Under the pieces are notes generated by a model. The model did not search any database, was not told where the DNA came from, and worked only from the letters and a program-made list of their open reading frames with translations. This document shows, one piece after another, positions 33,196-41,604 of a stretch of DNA of 64,000 bases. The stretch is from Gemmatimonas groenlandica. GTDB lineage: Bacteria > Gemmatimonadota > Gemmatimonadetes > Gemmatimonadales > Gemmatimonadaceae. The position numbers were made by a program, and so were the translations under genes. The first letter of the stretch is position 1, and each line of letters opens with the position of its first letter. The stretch is from positions 3,844,001 through 3,908,000 of the forward strand of contig NZ_CP053085.1 in the NCBI RefSeq assembly GCF_013004105.1. Reading direction: 5' to 3'.

Positions 33196-35640
33196 GTGAC
33201 TCTCCTCTCTCGCTCACCGCGCGTCATCGCGGTCCTCGCGGCGCTCGCGCCCGCCTTCTCGCCGGCTGTGGCGCAGGCGCAGTACCGGCAGCCGCCGCAG
33301 CCGATTGCACGGATTCTCGATCAGCCGGCGACGCCGCTGGTGCAGATGAGCCCCGATCGTCAGCGTCTGCTGCTGCTGGAACGTCCGGCGCTGCCGCCGA
33401 TCAGTGAAGTCGCCGCGTTCGAGTATCGTCTGGCCGGTTTGCGCTTCGACCCGAAGACCAGCGGCCCGACGCGCGGGCAGAGCTACACGGGTCTGTCGCT
33501 CCAGGCCGTGAGCGGTGGTGCGGCGCGCAAGATTCAGGCGTCGATTCCCGCTGGCGGCAGCATCGAAAACGTGTCGTGGTCGGCCGATGGTCAGAAGATC
33601 GCCTTCACCGTGACCAGCGACGAGGCGATCACGTTGTGGATCGCCGATGTCGCGACGGCGCAGGCCAAGCCGCTCACGTCGCAGCGTCTCACGGCGATTC
33701 TGGGTAGTCCGTGTTCGTGGGTGTCCACCGCGTCGCTCACCTGCACGTTCGTGCCGACCGCACGTGGTGCTGGGCCGGCCATGACGTCCGCGCCGGAAGG
33801 GCCGATCGTTCAGGAAGCACTCACCGGACGAAGTGACCGCGCGGCGACGTATCAGGACTTGCTCAAGAGCCCGTTCGACGAAGCGATCTTCGAACACTAT
33901 GGCACGAGTCAGCTCGCGATCGTGTCGCTCGATGGCACGGTGAAGACGCTTGGCGCGCCCGGCATGCGCACCGATGTGAGCGCGTCACCGGACGGCCGCT
34001 ATCTGCTCGTGAGCACCCTGTCACGTCCGTTCTCGTACACGGTGCCGCTCAACTACTTCCCGACGCGCACCGAAGTGTGGTCGATGGACGGCGCGGTGGT
34101 GAAGTCGATCGTGACGCGTCCGCTCATCGAGCGTGTGCCGTGGGGTGGCAACGGCGCCCTGGCTGGCATCCGCAACGTGCAGTGGCGTCGCGATGTCGCT
34201 GCCACGCTGGCGTATACGGAAGCACTCGATGGCGGTGACAGCGATTCGAAGGCCGACAAGCGCGATCGCATTGCGTTGCTCGAGGCGCCGTTCACGGGTA
34301 CGCCGAAGACGCTGCTGGAAACGAGCTGGCGCGCCGGCGCGATCACCTGGGGCACGGCGGGTCTCGCCATCGCCCGCGAGAACGAAGGCAAGACGCGCAA
34401 GGCGCGCGCGTGGATCATCGATCCGTCGGGCGCCAAGGCGCCGCGGTTGCTGTGGGAGCGTTCGAGCGAAGATCGCTACGCGGATCCCGGCGACTTCCTC
34501 ACCACACGCGACGCGCGCGGGCAGACGGTGTTGCTGACCACGCCCGACAAGAAGGTCGCGTTCCTGACCGGACTCGGCGCCGGACCGGAAGGTGACCGTC
34601 CGTTCGTGGATCGCTTCGACCTCACCACGGCGGCCAAGACGCGCCTGTTCCAGAGCGCCGCGCCGTATTACGAGCAGCCCATCGGCATGCTCGACGCGAA
34701 TGGTACCGTGGCGCTCACGCGTCGTGAGTCGAAGGCCGATGCACCCAATTATTTCGTGCGCGATTTCGTGCGCCGCATCGCACCGCGCGCACTCACGCAG
34801 TTCACCGATCCGGCGCCCGTATTTGCCGGTGTCACCAGCCAGCTGATCACGTACACGCGTCCCGATGGCGTGAAGCTGTCGGCCACGATCTATCTGCCGG
34901 CCGGCTACGACAAGGCGAAGGACGGCCCGCTGCCGTTCTTCCTGTGGGCGTATCCCCTCGAGTTCCGCTCGCGTGAAGCGGCGTCACAGGTGGTCGGCTC
35001 GCCGTACCGCTTCGTGCGGCCCAGTGGTGCGTCGCACTTGTTCATGCTCACGCAGGGCTACGGCGTGATGGACAACCCGACTATGCCGATCGTGGGCGTG
35101 GATGGGAAGGAGCCAAATGACACGTACGTCGAGCAGCTCACCGCGAGCGCGAAGGCCGCGGTGGACACGATCGTGGCGATGGGCGTGGCCGATCGCGATC
35201 GCATCGGTGTGGGCGGACACTCGTATGGCGCCTTCATGACCGCGAACCTGCTCGCTCACACGCGGCTGTTCCGCGCCGGCGTGGCGGAGAGCGGTGCGTA
35301 CAATCGCACCCTCACGCCGTTCGGCTTCCAGGGCGAAGAGCGCACCTACTGGGATGCGCCCGAGTTGTACGGTGCCATGTCACCGTTCACGTATGCCAAC
35401 AAGATCAAGGATCCGATTCTGCTGGTGCATGGCATGGCCGACAACAATACCGGCACGTATCCGATTCAGAGTGAGCGCATGTATCAGGCGCTGAAGGGCA
35501 ATGGCGCCACTACGCGCTACGTGCAGTTGCCCGGCGAAGCACACGGCTATCGCGCCCGCGAGAGTGTTGGTCAGGCGCTCGCCGAAATGACGGCGTGGCT
35601 CGATCAGTACGTGAAGCCGAAGAAGCGCGCCACGATGTGA
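33196..35640 (+). CDS. Secreted S9 (prolyl oligopeptidase-family) peptidase
   Basis: 814 aa with an N-terminal signal peptide (RVIAVLAALAPAFSPAVAQAQ). An N-terminal beta-propeller-type region (WSADGQKIAFTV, SPDGRYLLVSTLSRPF) precedes the catalytic domain. The triad is visible as Ser676 in GVGGHSYGAFMTANLL, Asp749 in HGMADNNTG and His783 in GEAHGY. It resembles glutamyl-aminopeptidase-like S9 enzymes. Periplasmic or secreted peptide turnover is likely. Start GTG 33196 with GGAA a few nt upstream; GTG 33194 is out of frame. Confidence 0.93.
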   Translation: MTLLSRSPRVIAVLAALAPAFSPAVAQAQYRQPPQPIARILDQPATPLVQMSPDRQRLLLLERPALPPISEVAAFEYRLAGLRFDPKTSGPTRGQSYTGLSLQAVSGGAARKIQASIPAGGSIENVSWSADGQKIAFTVTSDEAITLWIADVATAQAKPLTSQRLTAILGSPCSWVSTASLTCTFVPTARGAGPAMTSAPEGPIVQEALTGRSDRAATYQDLLKSPFDEAIFEHYGTSQLAIVSLDGTVKTLGAPGMRTDVSASPDGRYLLVSTLSRPFSYTVPLNYFPTRTEVWSMDGAVVKSIVTRPLIERVPWGGNGALAGIRNVQWRRDVAATLAYTEALDGGDSDSKADKRDRIALLEAPFTGTPKTLLETSWRAGAITWGTAGLAIARENEGKTRKARAWIIDPSGAKAPRLLWERSSEDRYADPGDFLTTRDARGQTVLLTTPDKKVAFLTGLGAGPEGDRPFVDRFDLTTAAKTRLFQSAAPYYEQPIGMLDANGTVALTRRESKADAPNYFVRDFVRRIAPRALTQFTDPAPVFAGVTSQLITYTRPDGVKLSATIYLPAGYDKAKDGPLPFFLWAYPLEFRSREAASQVVGSPYRFVRPSGASHLFMLTQGYGVMDNPTMPIVGVDGKEPNDTYVEQLTASAKAAVDTIVAMGVADRDRIGVGGHSYGAFMTANLLAHTRLFRAGVAESGAYNRTLTPFGFQGEERTYWDAPELYGAMSPFTYANKIKDPILLVHGMADNNTGTYPIQSERMYQALKGNGATTRYVQLPGEAHGYRARESVGQALAEMTAWLDQYVKPKKRATM

Positions 35641-35651
35641 GCGGCGTGACG

Positions 35652-36029
35652 ATGACGGGAGACGTACAGATTCGCACGCTGCGCGAGCAATCCAATCAGG
35701 CGATTGCCGCGCATGACGCCGACCGCACGGTGTCGTTCATGGCACCGGATATCGTGGTCGGCGTGGCCGGTGGCCCCACGCTGAAGGGACGCGACGCGTC
35801 GCGCGATGCCTTCGCCGAACAGTTTGCCGACAAGGCCTTCGTGACGTACGTGCGCACAATCGAGCAGGTCAGGCTGGCCGACCCGATACGCGCCACTGAA
35901 CGAGGACGCTGGGTTGGCCGGTGGCGCCTGAAAGCGGGAATGCACGAGCAGGGTGGCAATTATGTTGCCGAGTGGCGCTTCAGCGAGATGGGCTGGCTGA
36001 TCCACTCAGAGACATTCTTCGAGGCATAG
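35652..36029 (+). CDS. SnoaL-like/DUF4440-type NTF2-fold protein
   Basis: 125 aa. Pattern of the NTF2-like fold: IRTLREQSNQAIAAHDADRTVSFMAPDIVVGVAGGPTLKGRDA, a strand block, then GRWVGRWRLKAGMHEQGGNYVAEWRFSEMGWLIHSETFFEA. Such proteins are often small ligand-binding or isomerase-like domains; function is unknown. ATG 35652 is chosen because the fold begins there. It lies 11 nt after the S9 peptidase gene. Confidence 0.82.
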   Translation: MTGDVQIRTLREQSNQAIAAHDADRTVSFMAPDIVVGVAGGPTLKGRDASRDAFAEQFADKAFVTYVRTIEQVRLADPIRATERGRWVGRWRLKAGMHEQGGNYVAEWRFSEMGWLIHSETFFEA

Positions 36030-36043
36030 CGACGCGTTGCGCG

Positions 36044-37393
36044 TTACTGCTTCATGGCCGGCTTGGCCGTCGCGATGCCGCCGCTCCTGAGATAGTCCAC
36101 GGCCAGATTCGTCATGGCGCGCACACCCGTGGGCAACGCCGCTTCGTCGGCGAAGAACAACGGCGAGTGATTCGCCGCCTGCGACTTCTGATCCATTCCC
36201 TTCGGTGCCACACCGAGGAAGTAGAAGAGTCCCGGAATGTCCTTGGTAAAGGCGGGGAAGTCTTCGGAGCCGGTGACCGGATTGATCGTCTTGAATCCAC
36301 CGTCGCCGGCCGCCCGCTGCAACGTGGGCGTCATCTTCTCGAGGAGCGACGCATCGTTCTGCGTGATGAGTCCGCCGATGGAGAGCGTCACCCGCGCCGT
36401 GGCTCCGCCGGAGTGCGCGATGTCCTCCACGGTGCGCTTCACGCGCGTGTGAATGTCTTTGCGCATCTCAGGGTCGAAGGTGCGGATGGTGCCGATCATC
36501 ACCACGCTGTCGGGAATGATATTGCCGCGATTGCCGCCCTGAATCATGCCGATCGTGATCACCGCCGGCGCCGACGTGACATCGATCTGCCGGCTCGCCA
36601 CCGTCTGCAGTCCCATGACGATCTGCGCCGCGATCACAATGGGATCGACACCGGACCATGGTGCGGATCCGTGCGTCTGCCGTCCCTTCACCACGATATC
36701 GATCTGATCGGCGGCGGCCATGAAGCCACCGGCGCGTGTGCTGAGTGAACCGAGTGCCGACGGCCACACGTGCAGACCGAAGATCGCCGAGGGACGCGGG
36801 TTTTCCAGGGCGCCGTCGTTCACCATCGACTGCGCACCGCCCAGTCCTTCCTCAGCCGGCTGGAAGATGAACTTCACCGTGCCGGGAATGCGCTCCTTCA
36901 TGCCCGCCAGCACTTCGGCGGTGCCCATCATGATCGCCACGTGATTGTCATGGCCGCACGCGTGCATCACCCCGACTTCCTGGCCGTTGTACATCGTGCG
37001 GACTTTGCTCTTGAAGGGCAGGTCCACCAGTTCCGTCACGGGGAGCGCGTCCATATCGGCTCGCAGCGCGACCACGGGCCCCGGCTTGCCGCCGCGCAGA
37101 ATGCCGATCACCCCAGTCTTGCCCACGTTCGGCTGCACTTCGAGGCCGAGCGCACGCAGGTGCTTCTCGACCAGGGCCGCGGTACGCACTTCCTGATTGG
37201 ACAGCTCGGGATGCTCGTGAATGTCGCGACGCCAGGCGATCACCTTCGGCATGACCGTCGTCATGCGCGTTTCGATTTCCGCCGCGAGCGGATCGACGGC
37301 CTTACCCTGCGCGGCGGCGGGCGACGCCGAGAGCCCGGCCGACGCCACGACTGCGGCGACTACCAGCGAATGAGAGCGGAAACGGATCGTCAT
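36044..37393 (-). CDS. Secreted M20-family amidohydrolase
   Basis: 449 aa with a signal peptide (SLVVAAVVASAGLSASPAAAQG). M20D hydrolase features: WRRDIHEHPELSNQE, VVALRADMDALPV, the metal ligands in MHACGHDNHVAIMMGTAEVL, FIFQPAEEGLGG, and FGLHVWPSALGS. Members hydrolyse N-acyl or amide-linked amino acids (IAA-amino acid hydrolase, carboxypeptidase Ss1, aminobenzoyl-glutamate types). Start ATG 37393, since the signal peptide begins there; the open frame upstream belongs to other sequence. The AKR-RidA gene ends 26 nt upstream. Confidence 0.93.
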   Translation of the reverse strand: MTIRFRSHSLVVAAVVASAGLSASPAAAQGKAVDPLAAEIETRMTTVMPKVIAWRRDIHEHPELSNQEVRTAALVEKHLRALGLEVQPNVGKTGVIGILRGGKPGPVVALRADMDALPVTELVDLPFKSKVRTMYNGQEVGVMHACGHDNHVAIMMGTAEVLAGMKERIPGTVKFIFQPAEEGLGGAQSMVNDGALENPRPSAIFGLHVWPSALGSLSTRAGGFMAAADQIDIVVKGRQTHGSAPWSGVDPIVIAAQIVMGLQTVASRQIDVTSAPAVITIGMIQGGNRGNIIPDSVVMIGTIRTFDPEMRKDIHTRVKRTVEDIAHSGGATARVTLSIGGLITQNDASLLEKMTPTLQRAAGDGGFKTINPVTGSEDFPAFTKDIPGLFYFLGVAPKGMDQKSQAANHSPLFFADEAALPTGVRAMTNLAVDYLRSGGIATAKPAMKQ

Positions 37394-37419
37394 GGCAGCA
37401 AGCTCGGCGTGAAGGAGAT

Positions 37420-38895
37420 TCAGGATTCGGAGACGATCGCGTCTGCCACGATAGCGTCTGCTTCGATTTCCACTAGATACTCGGCGCCGACGAGCCGCGC
37501 TTCCACCAGTGTGTTCGCCGGCAGGATGTGGCCGAAGCGCTCGCCATGGGCGCGCGCGACGGGCTCCCAATGGTCCACATTCGACACGAACACGCGGGTG
37601 CGTACGACGTCCTCCAGCGTGCCTCCAAGGGACTGGATGGCACCGGCGATCTTGTCGATCGCGAAGTGTGCCTGCGCCGCTGCGTCGGTGCCACCGATGA
37701 GGCGATCGCCATGCGTGGCGGTGGTGCCTGACACGGAAATGGACTGGCCTTTGCGCACGGCGCGGCTGTAGCCGGCCATCGGCTCCCACACGGTACCGCT
37801 GAGTGCCAGCGTGCGTCCGTTCACGCCAGGCCGCGTGGTGAACGGCGCAGGAAACTGCGACACATGATGGCTGAGGTCACCGCTGGCCGTGAGATATGGC
37901 GCGCGTCGATACTCATCGCCGCAGTCACCGGGAATGGCGGTGAGCGCCGCCTGCGCGTCGGCAATGGCGCGCCGATCGCTCTCGTCGAGCGTGAACGTGA
38001 ACAGTTTTGCGGTATCGGCGACGTGCGCCGACTGTCCGAGCCGCGCACCGATAATCACGCCCGCCACACCGGGCTGATCGAGCACCCATTTGCTGGCCAC
38101 GGCGGCAATCGACACGCCGTGCTTCGCGGCCAGGGTGTGCGCGGCGCGAAGCACGCCCTGAAACGGAGCCCAGCCACCGGCGGCGCGAATGAACCGGCCG
38201 TACTTCATCTGCGACCAGGTGCTCAGTGTGTCCCAGTCCGGCTCGGCGGCACCAAGCCAACGCTCGCTGAGAAATCCACCAAGCAGTGTACCGTAGCACA
38301 GCAACCCGACACCGTTTGCCAACGCGTACGGGGCGAGCTTGGTGGTGAAGCGCGTGTCGAGCAGCGATCCGCTCACCTGATTGCTCGCAATGCGAATGCC
38401 GCTGGCCACGGCCACACGCAGGTGTGCGGTATCGACGTTGGTGAGGCCGATCGCGCCGATGCGTCCGGCATCGCGCTCAGCTTCCAGATACCACAACGCA
38501 TCGAGCCAGCGCGGATCGGCGAAGGTCCACGCGTGAAACTGCAGCACATCGATGCGATCGGTGCGTAGTCGTGCGCAGGCGCGATCGATAGCGGTGCGCA
38601 CATCAGCTTCCGTGACCGGGCCGGGCTCGGGCACCCACTTGGTGAGGCACTGCACCGACGCATCGGGTCGCACCTGCTGGCGGAAGATACCCGCCACTTC
38701 TTCGGCCGAACCGTAGTGATCGGCCATGTCGAATGTCGTGAATCCGTGCTCGACATACTCGGCCATCGCGTGCGCGGCCGCGTCGCGGTCGAACACGCGT
38801 CCATCGCGCTCCATGTCGGCCAACTGCCAGAGACCGGTCAACACCCGGGAGATCTCGAGACCGGGCGCGAGCGTGTAACGGGGAATCGTGGTCAT
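37420..38895 (-). CDS. Aldo-keto reductase fused to a RidA-family domain
   Basis: 491 aa. Residues 1-320 are an aldo-keto reductase with the tetrad in place: Asp and Tyr in TFDMADHYGS, Lys in CLTKWVPE, His in VLQFHAW. Residues about 360-491 are a complete RidA/YjgF-like domain: GQSISVSGTTATHG, IDKIAGAIQSLGGTLEDVVRTRVFVSN (with the conserved Arg), and LVEIEADAIV. RidA proteins deaminate reactive enamine/imine intermediates. No frameshift separates the two, so this is one protein. The start abuts the stop of the APC permease gene, with no gap. Confidence 0.9.
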   Translation of the reverse strand: MTTIPRYTLAPGLEISRVLTGLWQLADMERDGRVFDRDAAAHAMAEYVEHGFTTFDMADHYGSAEEVAGIFRQQVRPDASVQCLTKWVPEPGPVTEADVRTAIDRACARLRTDRIDVLQFHAWTFADPRWLDALWYLEAERDAGRIGAIGLTNVDTAHLRVAVASGIRIASNQVSGSLLDTRFTTKLAPYALANGVGLLCYGTLLGGFLSERWLGAAEPDWDTLSTWSQMKYGRFIRAAGGWAPFQGVLRAAHTLAAKHGVSIAAVASKWVLDQPGVAGVIIGARLGQSAHVADTAKLFTFTLDESDRRAIADAQAALTAIPGDCGDEYRRAPYLTASGDLSHHVSQFPAPFTTRPGVNGRTLALSGTVWEPMAGYSRAVRKGQSISVSGTTATHGDRLIGGTDAAAQAHFAIDKIAGAIQSLGGTLEDVVRTRVFVSNVDHWEPVARAHGERFGHILPANTLVEARLVGAEYLVEIEADAIVADAIVSES

Positions 38896-40398
38896 CTATT
38901 CCGAAGGAAGTACTGCGGTGATCGCCTTCAAGTCGCCGCCGCGGCGCGCGAGGGCCCGCGTTTCGCGCCAGTAGATCGCGCTGCCGATCACCATCACGAT
39001 GATCCAGACGGGTGTGGAGCGCGCGTACCACACGCTGACATCCGTGTGCAGGTCGCGCCACGTGTGCACCGCCAGCAGGACCGACAGCAGCACGACGGCC
39101 GTACCGGACACCACGATCTGCAACGCGCGCGACGGCAGCACCCGCATGGCCCGCGCGAGCGCTGGATTCCGCGACGGTAGTCGTAGTACCGACAGCGCCA
39201 TGATGATGAAGTTCACCAGCATCGCGGTCACCAGAATGTCGACGCCCAAAAAGAAGTCGCCGGCAAAGTGACCGCCGAAGATGCCGATCGTGGCCAGCAC
39301 CGCCGACACGAACAGCGCCACATGCGGCGTGCCGTATCGGGTGTGCACGGCGGCGAGTCCTTGCGGAAACACCCCATCTTCCGCCCAGGCGAAGCACAGG
39401 CGCGACACGCCCAACAGCATGCCGGGCAGGTCGTTGATGAGCGAGACCGCCGCACCTGAAACCATGATGATCGCTACCAGCGGCGACGTGAGCGGTGCGA
39501 GCAAGCCGGGCGCGGTGACATCGCGCACGCGACTCTCGGCCGCTACATGCCACCACGGCACCGTGTGATACACCGCGGCCGTGAACAGAAAGTAGAACGC
39601 GCCCACGATAGCGATGGTGAGGCCGATCGCGAGTGGTATGGAGCGCGTGGGGTGCTTCGCTTCACCACCGGCCTGGGCGATGGCGTCGAAGCCGATGAAG
39701 CTCGAGAACAGAATCGCGGCAGCGGGGGGCACCACGAGCCAGAACGAGGCGCGGGCGGGCTCAGGTGGCAGCGCGCGCTGTTGCGACGCCAGCAATCCGA
39801 TGTAGTCGTCTGCCGAGTGCGAGAAGCCGGTGACGATTACCAACCCCCCGCAGATGAACATGATGACCATGAGCGGGAGGAGCGTATTCGCCACGGCGCG
39901 CACACCGCGCAGATTCACGAACACGAACGTCCACAGGAAGGCGAGCGCGAGCGCGAGTCGCAGCGGGCGGTGATCGAGTGCCGTCGCCAACGATATCCAC
40001 TGCGCGGCGGCCGCGATGTCACGCAGAAACGGGGGAATGACGTACGAGACCACGCCGATTGCGATGCAGAGGCCGAACCACTGCGAGAAGCTGGCGAGGA
40101 AGCCAGCGTACGGGCCGATCGCGCGGCTGGCGTACACGTATGATCCGCCGGCGCGCGGCATGGCGCTGCCGAGCATCGCGTAGCAGAGCGCCGCGAGTAC
40201 GGCCGGGACGGCGGCCAGAGCGTACGCCACCAGTACCCAGTCGCCGACACCGAGCACGGTGCGTTGGAGCGCGAACGGGACGATGTTGATGCCGGCGCCC
40301 ACCATCGAACAGATGCCCGTGGACGCGAGCGCGATGACGCCGAGCTCGCGTCGCAGTCCGGTCGGGCGCGTGGGTGCCGTCGCTGCGGGCACCGTCAC
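38896..40398 (-). CDS. APC-superfamily amino acid permease
   Basis: 500 aa with 12 predicted membrane segments. Signatures are GVIALASTGICSMVGAGINIVPFALQ (first helix), PRAGGSYVYASRAIGPYAGFLASFSQWFGL, and a SFIGFDAIAQAGGEAKHPTRSIP helix-8-like motif. Substrate unknown, probably an amino acid or amine. Start GTG 40398 overlaps the preceding stop (GTGA). The next gene, AKR-RidA, begins at the adjacent base, so a shared pathway on an amine or keto compound is plausible. Confidence 0.92.
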   Translation of the reverse strand: MTVPAATAPTRPTGLRRELGVIALASTGICSMVGAGINIVPFALQRTVLGVGDWVLVAYALAAVPAVLAALCYAMLGSAMPRAGGSYVYASRAIGPYAGFLASFSQWFGLCIAIGVVSYVIPPFLRDIAAAAQWISLATALDHRPLRLALALAFLWTFVFVNLRGVRAVANTLLPLMVIMFICGGLVIVTGFSHSADDYIGLLASQQRALPPEPARASFWLVVPPAAAILFSSFIGFDAIAQAGGEAKHPTRSIPLAIGLTIAIVGAFYFLFTAAVYHTVPWWHVAAESRVRDVTAPGLLAPLTSPLVAIIMVSGAAVSLINDLPGMLLGVSRLCFAWAEDGVFPQGLAAVHTRYGTPHVALFVSAVLATIGIFGGHFAGDFFLGVDILVTAMLVNFIIMALSVLRLPSRNPALARAMRVLPSRALQIVVSGTAVVLLSVLLAVHTWRDLHTDVSVWYARSTPVWIIVMVIGSAIYWRETRALARRGGDLKAITAVLPSE

Positions 40399-40901
40399 CG
40401 TGGAGTGGTCAGTTCGCGACCGCTGCGGAAGGCGCGCACACCGCGTTCGGTGTCGTTGAGCAGCAGCAAGGCGTCCCGTCGTCCGTATTGTCGCATGAGA
40501 TCGTGCATCAGAGGGGCGTCATCATCCCACGGGTAGCCGAACACGACGTCGAAGTCGTCGAGGGCGAGGCCGAGCTGGAGGTACCCCGATGGCCCGTCGC
40601 CGATAGTGTCGGATGCGTCGTCGCCGCCAAGTCGCTTGTAGCCGGTGGGAAGAAAGCTACCGGTCACGAACTTGGCCTGTGAGTCGAAGCGCCCGGCCAG
40701 GGCACGCGCCGTTGTCACCAGCGAGGCATCGAGCTCGATGCCGTAGGCATCGAAGCCCATCATGTCGGCCATGATGGTGATGACGCCGGAAGCCGATCCC
40801 CATTCGAGAAAGCGCGCGCCGGGGGCGCGGTGCGCCCACAAGGCCGTCCGCACCGCGTCGTAGTCGGCAGCGACGAAGGAATGGAAGTCGCGGTCGCGCA
40901 C
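40395..40901 (-). CDS. SAM-dependent methyltransferase-like protein, start unresolved
   Basis: From GTG 40901 it encodes 168 aa: ARFLEWGSASGVITIMADMMGFDAYGIELDASLV is a SAM-binding core, later FDVVFGYPWDDDAPLMHDLM. The frame stays open for another 34 codons upstream, and that stretch (DEDAALKARLDAICADGW, then ERFERN) reads like real protein, but it contains no ATG, GTG or TTG. It ends at the TAG (41004-41006) of the 74-aa gene in the same frame. The real N-terminus may use a rare start such as CTG 40991 or GTC 41000, or come by read-through. Substrate unknown. Confidence 0.75.
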   Translation of the reverse strand: MRDRDFHSFVAADYDAVRTALWAHRAPGARFLEWGSASGVITIMADMMGFDAYGIELDASLVTTARALAGRFDSQAKFVTGSFLPTGYKRLGGDDASDTIGDGPSGYLQLGLALDDFDVVFGYPWDDDAPLMHDLMRQYGRRDALLLLNDTERGVRAFRSGRELTTPR

Positions 40902-41003
40902 GTTGCGCTCGAATCGCTCCCAGATGCTCCATCCATCGGCGCAAATCGCGTCGAGCCGCGCCTTGAGCGCGGCATCCTCATCAGCGTGCAGTGTGGCGAC
41001 CCG

Positions 41004-41228
41004 CTAGTCGAGGCGCGCGCGCGTCTCGCCGCGGACGGCGTGGGTCCGCACGGTTTTCATGATCCGGGCCATATCGGCCTCGTAGCGGTCGCGCTCTTCG
41101 GGGGACCACAGGTCGACATTCGCGGCCGCGCGAATGGAGGCGAGCATCTCATCCACCAACTCGCGTAACCGAGGATTGTGGCGGCGCTCCGGTCCATCCC
41201 GATGGGAACTCGTCTGGGCGTTGCTCAT
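41004..41228 (-). CDS. Small charged protein, 74 aa
   Basis: Soluble, highly charged: NPRLRELVDEMLASIRAAANVDLWSPEERDRYEADMARIMKTVRTHAVRGE. Predicted helical throughout; no family recognised. ATG 41228 is chosen; an in-frame start at 41273 would add 15 residues. Its TAG stop is in frame with the methyltransferase-like gene that follows immediately. Confidence 0.6.
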   Translation of the reverse strand: MSNAQTSSHRDGPERRHNPRLRELVDEMLASIRAAANVDLWSPEERDRYEADMARIMKTVRTHAVRGETRARLD

Positions 41229-41469
41229 TGCGGTAATGTGGCCACGGTTGCCACGCATCGTCAGAGGGGCCACGGGGGCAATCGCTTAATCTCCCGCCGG
41301 AAGTCGAACACGGGGGCGTAGGTGGGACTTCTCACCGGAAGCGGTGCTACGACAGGACTAGCGAGCTCGGCTATTCCTACGGGCGGCATCGTAGCGCCGC
41401 TCCCCCCGCCGCCCACACGTTCGCCACAGTGGTCAGCTTCCCCGTCCGTTCACACGTTCGCCCCAGTGT

Positions 41470-41604
41470 TCAGTCGTGGAGTACCCGCACGGCGGGCGTC
41501 TCCAGATCGTCATACTGCCCGCTCTTGGCACTCCACACGAATGCCACGACCGCGCCGCCCACGAGGATCAAGGCCAGCGGTAAGACCAGATAGATGACGC
41601 TCAT
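41470..41604 (-). CDS. ccoS: cbb3 oxidase assembly protein CcoS
   Basis: 44 aa: a single membrane helix (MSVIYLVLPLALILVGGAVVAFVWS) followed by the CcoS motif SGQYDDLETPAVRVL. CcoS is needed for cofactor insertion into cbb3 oxidase. Its ATG overlaps the ccoI stop as ATGA, closing the cco operon. Confidence 0.93.
   Translation of the reverse strand: MSVIYLVLPLALILVGGAVVAFVWSAKSGQYDDLETPAVRVLHD

Noticed and set aside
41282-41469. Small protein gene between the 74-aa gene and ccoS
   Set aside because: The only frame (from 41322) is Pro/Ser/Arg-rich and falls within the CACACGTTC-type repeat.
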